The notes under the pieces: generated by a model | Told to the model about the DNA's origin: nothing | What the model saw: only the letters and a program-made list of their open reading frames with translations | The model's database searches: none | Position numbers and translations under genes: made by a program | Part shown: in pieces, positions 39,706 to 40,047 of the stretch | Position numbering within the stretch: the stretch's first letter is position 1 | How the letters are laid out: each line of letters opens with the position of its first letter | NCBI GenBank assembly: GCA_903911355.1 | Contig: CAIWDD010000020.1 | Span: 1 to 40,047, forward strand | Reading direction: 5' to 3' | Source of the DNA: an uncultured Nodularia sp. | GTDB lineage: Bacteria > Cyanobacteriota > Cyanobacteriia > Cyanobacteriales > Nostocaceae | DNA: 40,047 bases

Positions 39706-40047
39706 ATGCTTCCTATGCCAGATTTTTCTTATTTTTCAGTACCGGGTTTTATTCCTCAAATCAGGAGTTATCCTAATCAAACTTCATCACTGATTTTACA
39801 TAATAAAGATAATGATCAATGGGATTCAGTATTAAGACAAAAAGATGCTGACCCAGTCAACCCTCAACAAATCCAAACCTATCCCCGAATGACTGTAATA
39901 TTTCTGCCCTGGGGACTCAGGGTTATTTCGGTGGTAGTGCGATCGCTAATGGGGGGTAAATCAGGACGACGGTCAAATATTACTAACCATCCTGTATTTA
40001 GATTGAGTCCTGATAAATACTTATCTAGCTGTATTAATCCTTGCTGC
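39706..40047 (+). CDS. Partial ORF running off the right edge, unknown
   Basis: An open frame from ATG 39706 (MLPMPDFSYFSVPGFIPQIR) stays open for 114 codons to the window end. Its first 60 residues look natural and polar (NQTSSLILHNKDNDQWDSVL). After about 39895 the frame becomes arginine/serine-rich, while a second frame reads NISALGTQGYFGGSAIANGG, which resembles a filamentous-haemagglutinin-like segment followed by a stop. So either the ORF is real and unrecognised, or a frameshift lies near 39895 and this is a decayed gene. The rest is outside the window. Confidence 0.4.
   Translation, partial: MLPMPDFSYFSVPGFIPQIRSYPNQTSSLILHNKDNDQWDSVLRQKDADPVNPQQIQTYPRMTVIFLPWGLRVISVVVRSLMGGKSGRRSNITNHPVFRLSPDKYLSSCINPCC

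Overview
The window is cyanobacterial chromosome, most likely from a filamentous Nostocales-type organism. The evidence is many HIP1 octamers (GCGATCGC, e.g. 2479 and 10211), the light-independent protochlorophyllide reductase gene chlB, a phytol/prenol kinase, a geranylgeranyl-reductase-family enzyme, a panC-cmk fusion typical of cyanobacteria, heptanucleotide tandem repeats, and an NtcA-type promoter. No tRNA, rRNA or CRISPR array was recognised.

Layout. 1-5243: a truncated TnpB fragment, a membrane protein, an SDR oxidoreductase, a fused peptide-type ABC ATPase, a decayed membrane-protein gene, yidD and a phytol kinase. 5300-12600: a bacteriocin-like peptide export locus. It has six small precursors with double-glycine-type leaders (5478, 6062, 10511, 11155, 11519, 12217) placed around an HlyD-type adaptor and a C39-peptidase ABC exporter. 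Three AGGT...ACCT inverted repeats, several terminators and a MITE lie between the genes. No modification enzyme is visible. 12590-18150: alpha/beta hydrolase, pyrH-frr, geranylgeranyl reductase family protein and chlB. 18500-25380: a decayed region with a devB/devA exporter remnant, MITEs, orphan small genes, and an eroded Pfa/Hgl-type polyketide synthase cluster. In that cluster the ketosynthase cores are gone, an ACP-bearing ORF and a C-terminal piece remain, and the PfaD-type enoyl reductase is full length. 25375-28020: a DJ-1/PfpI protein with a helical C-terminal domain, DUF2267, a DUF6335-like protein and a small secreted protein. 28130-40047: a nested MITE/heptamer element, NTF2-like and MBL-fold proteins, sodB, panC-cmk, rlpA, glsA, an SLH plus GHL10 protein, an IS200-type TnpA remnant, an amidohydrolase and a partial ORF at the right edge.

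How the parts fit. The peptide locus is the most distinctive unit. The C39 domain would cleave the leaders after Gly-Gly, and the ABC and HlyD parts would move the cores across the envelope, presumably with a TolC-like channel encoded elsewhere. The cores are very different from one another: asparagine/glycine-rich, charge-split basic, and glycine/aromatic tandem repeats. This suggests one export machine serving a varied set of peptides. Housekeeping genes (pyrH-frr, panC-cmk, sodB, yidD) alternate with repeat-rich, decaying DNA.
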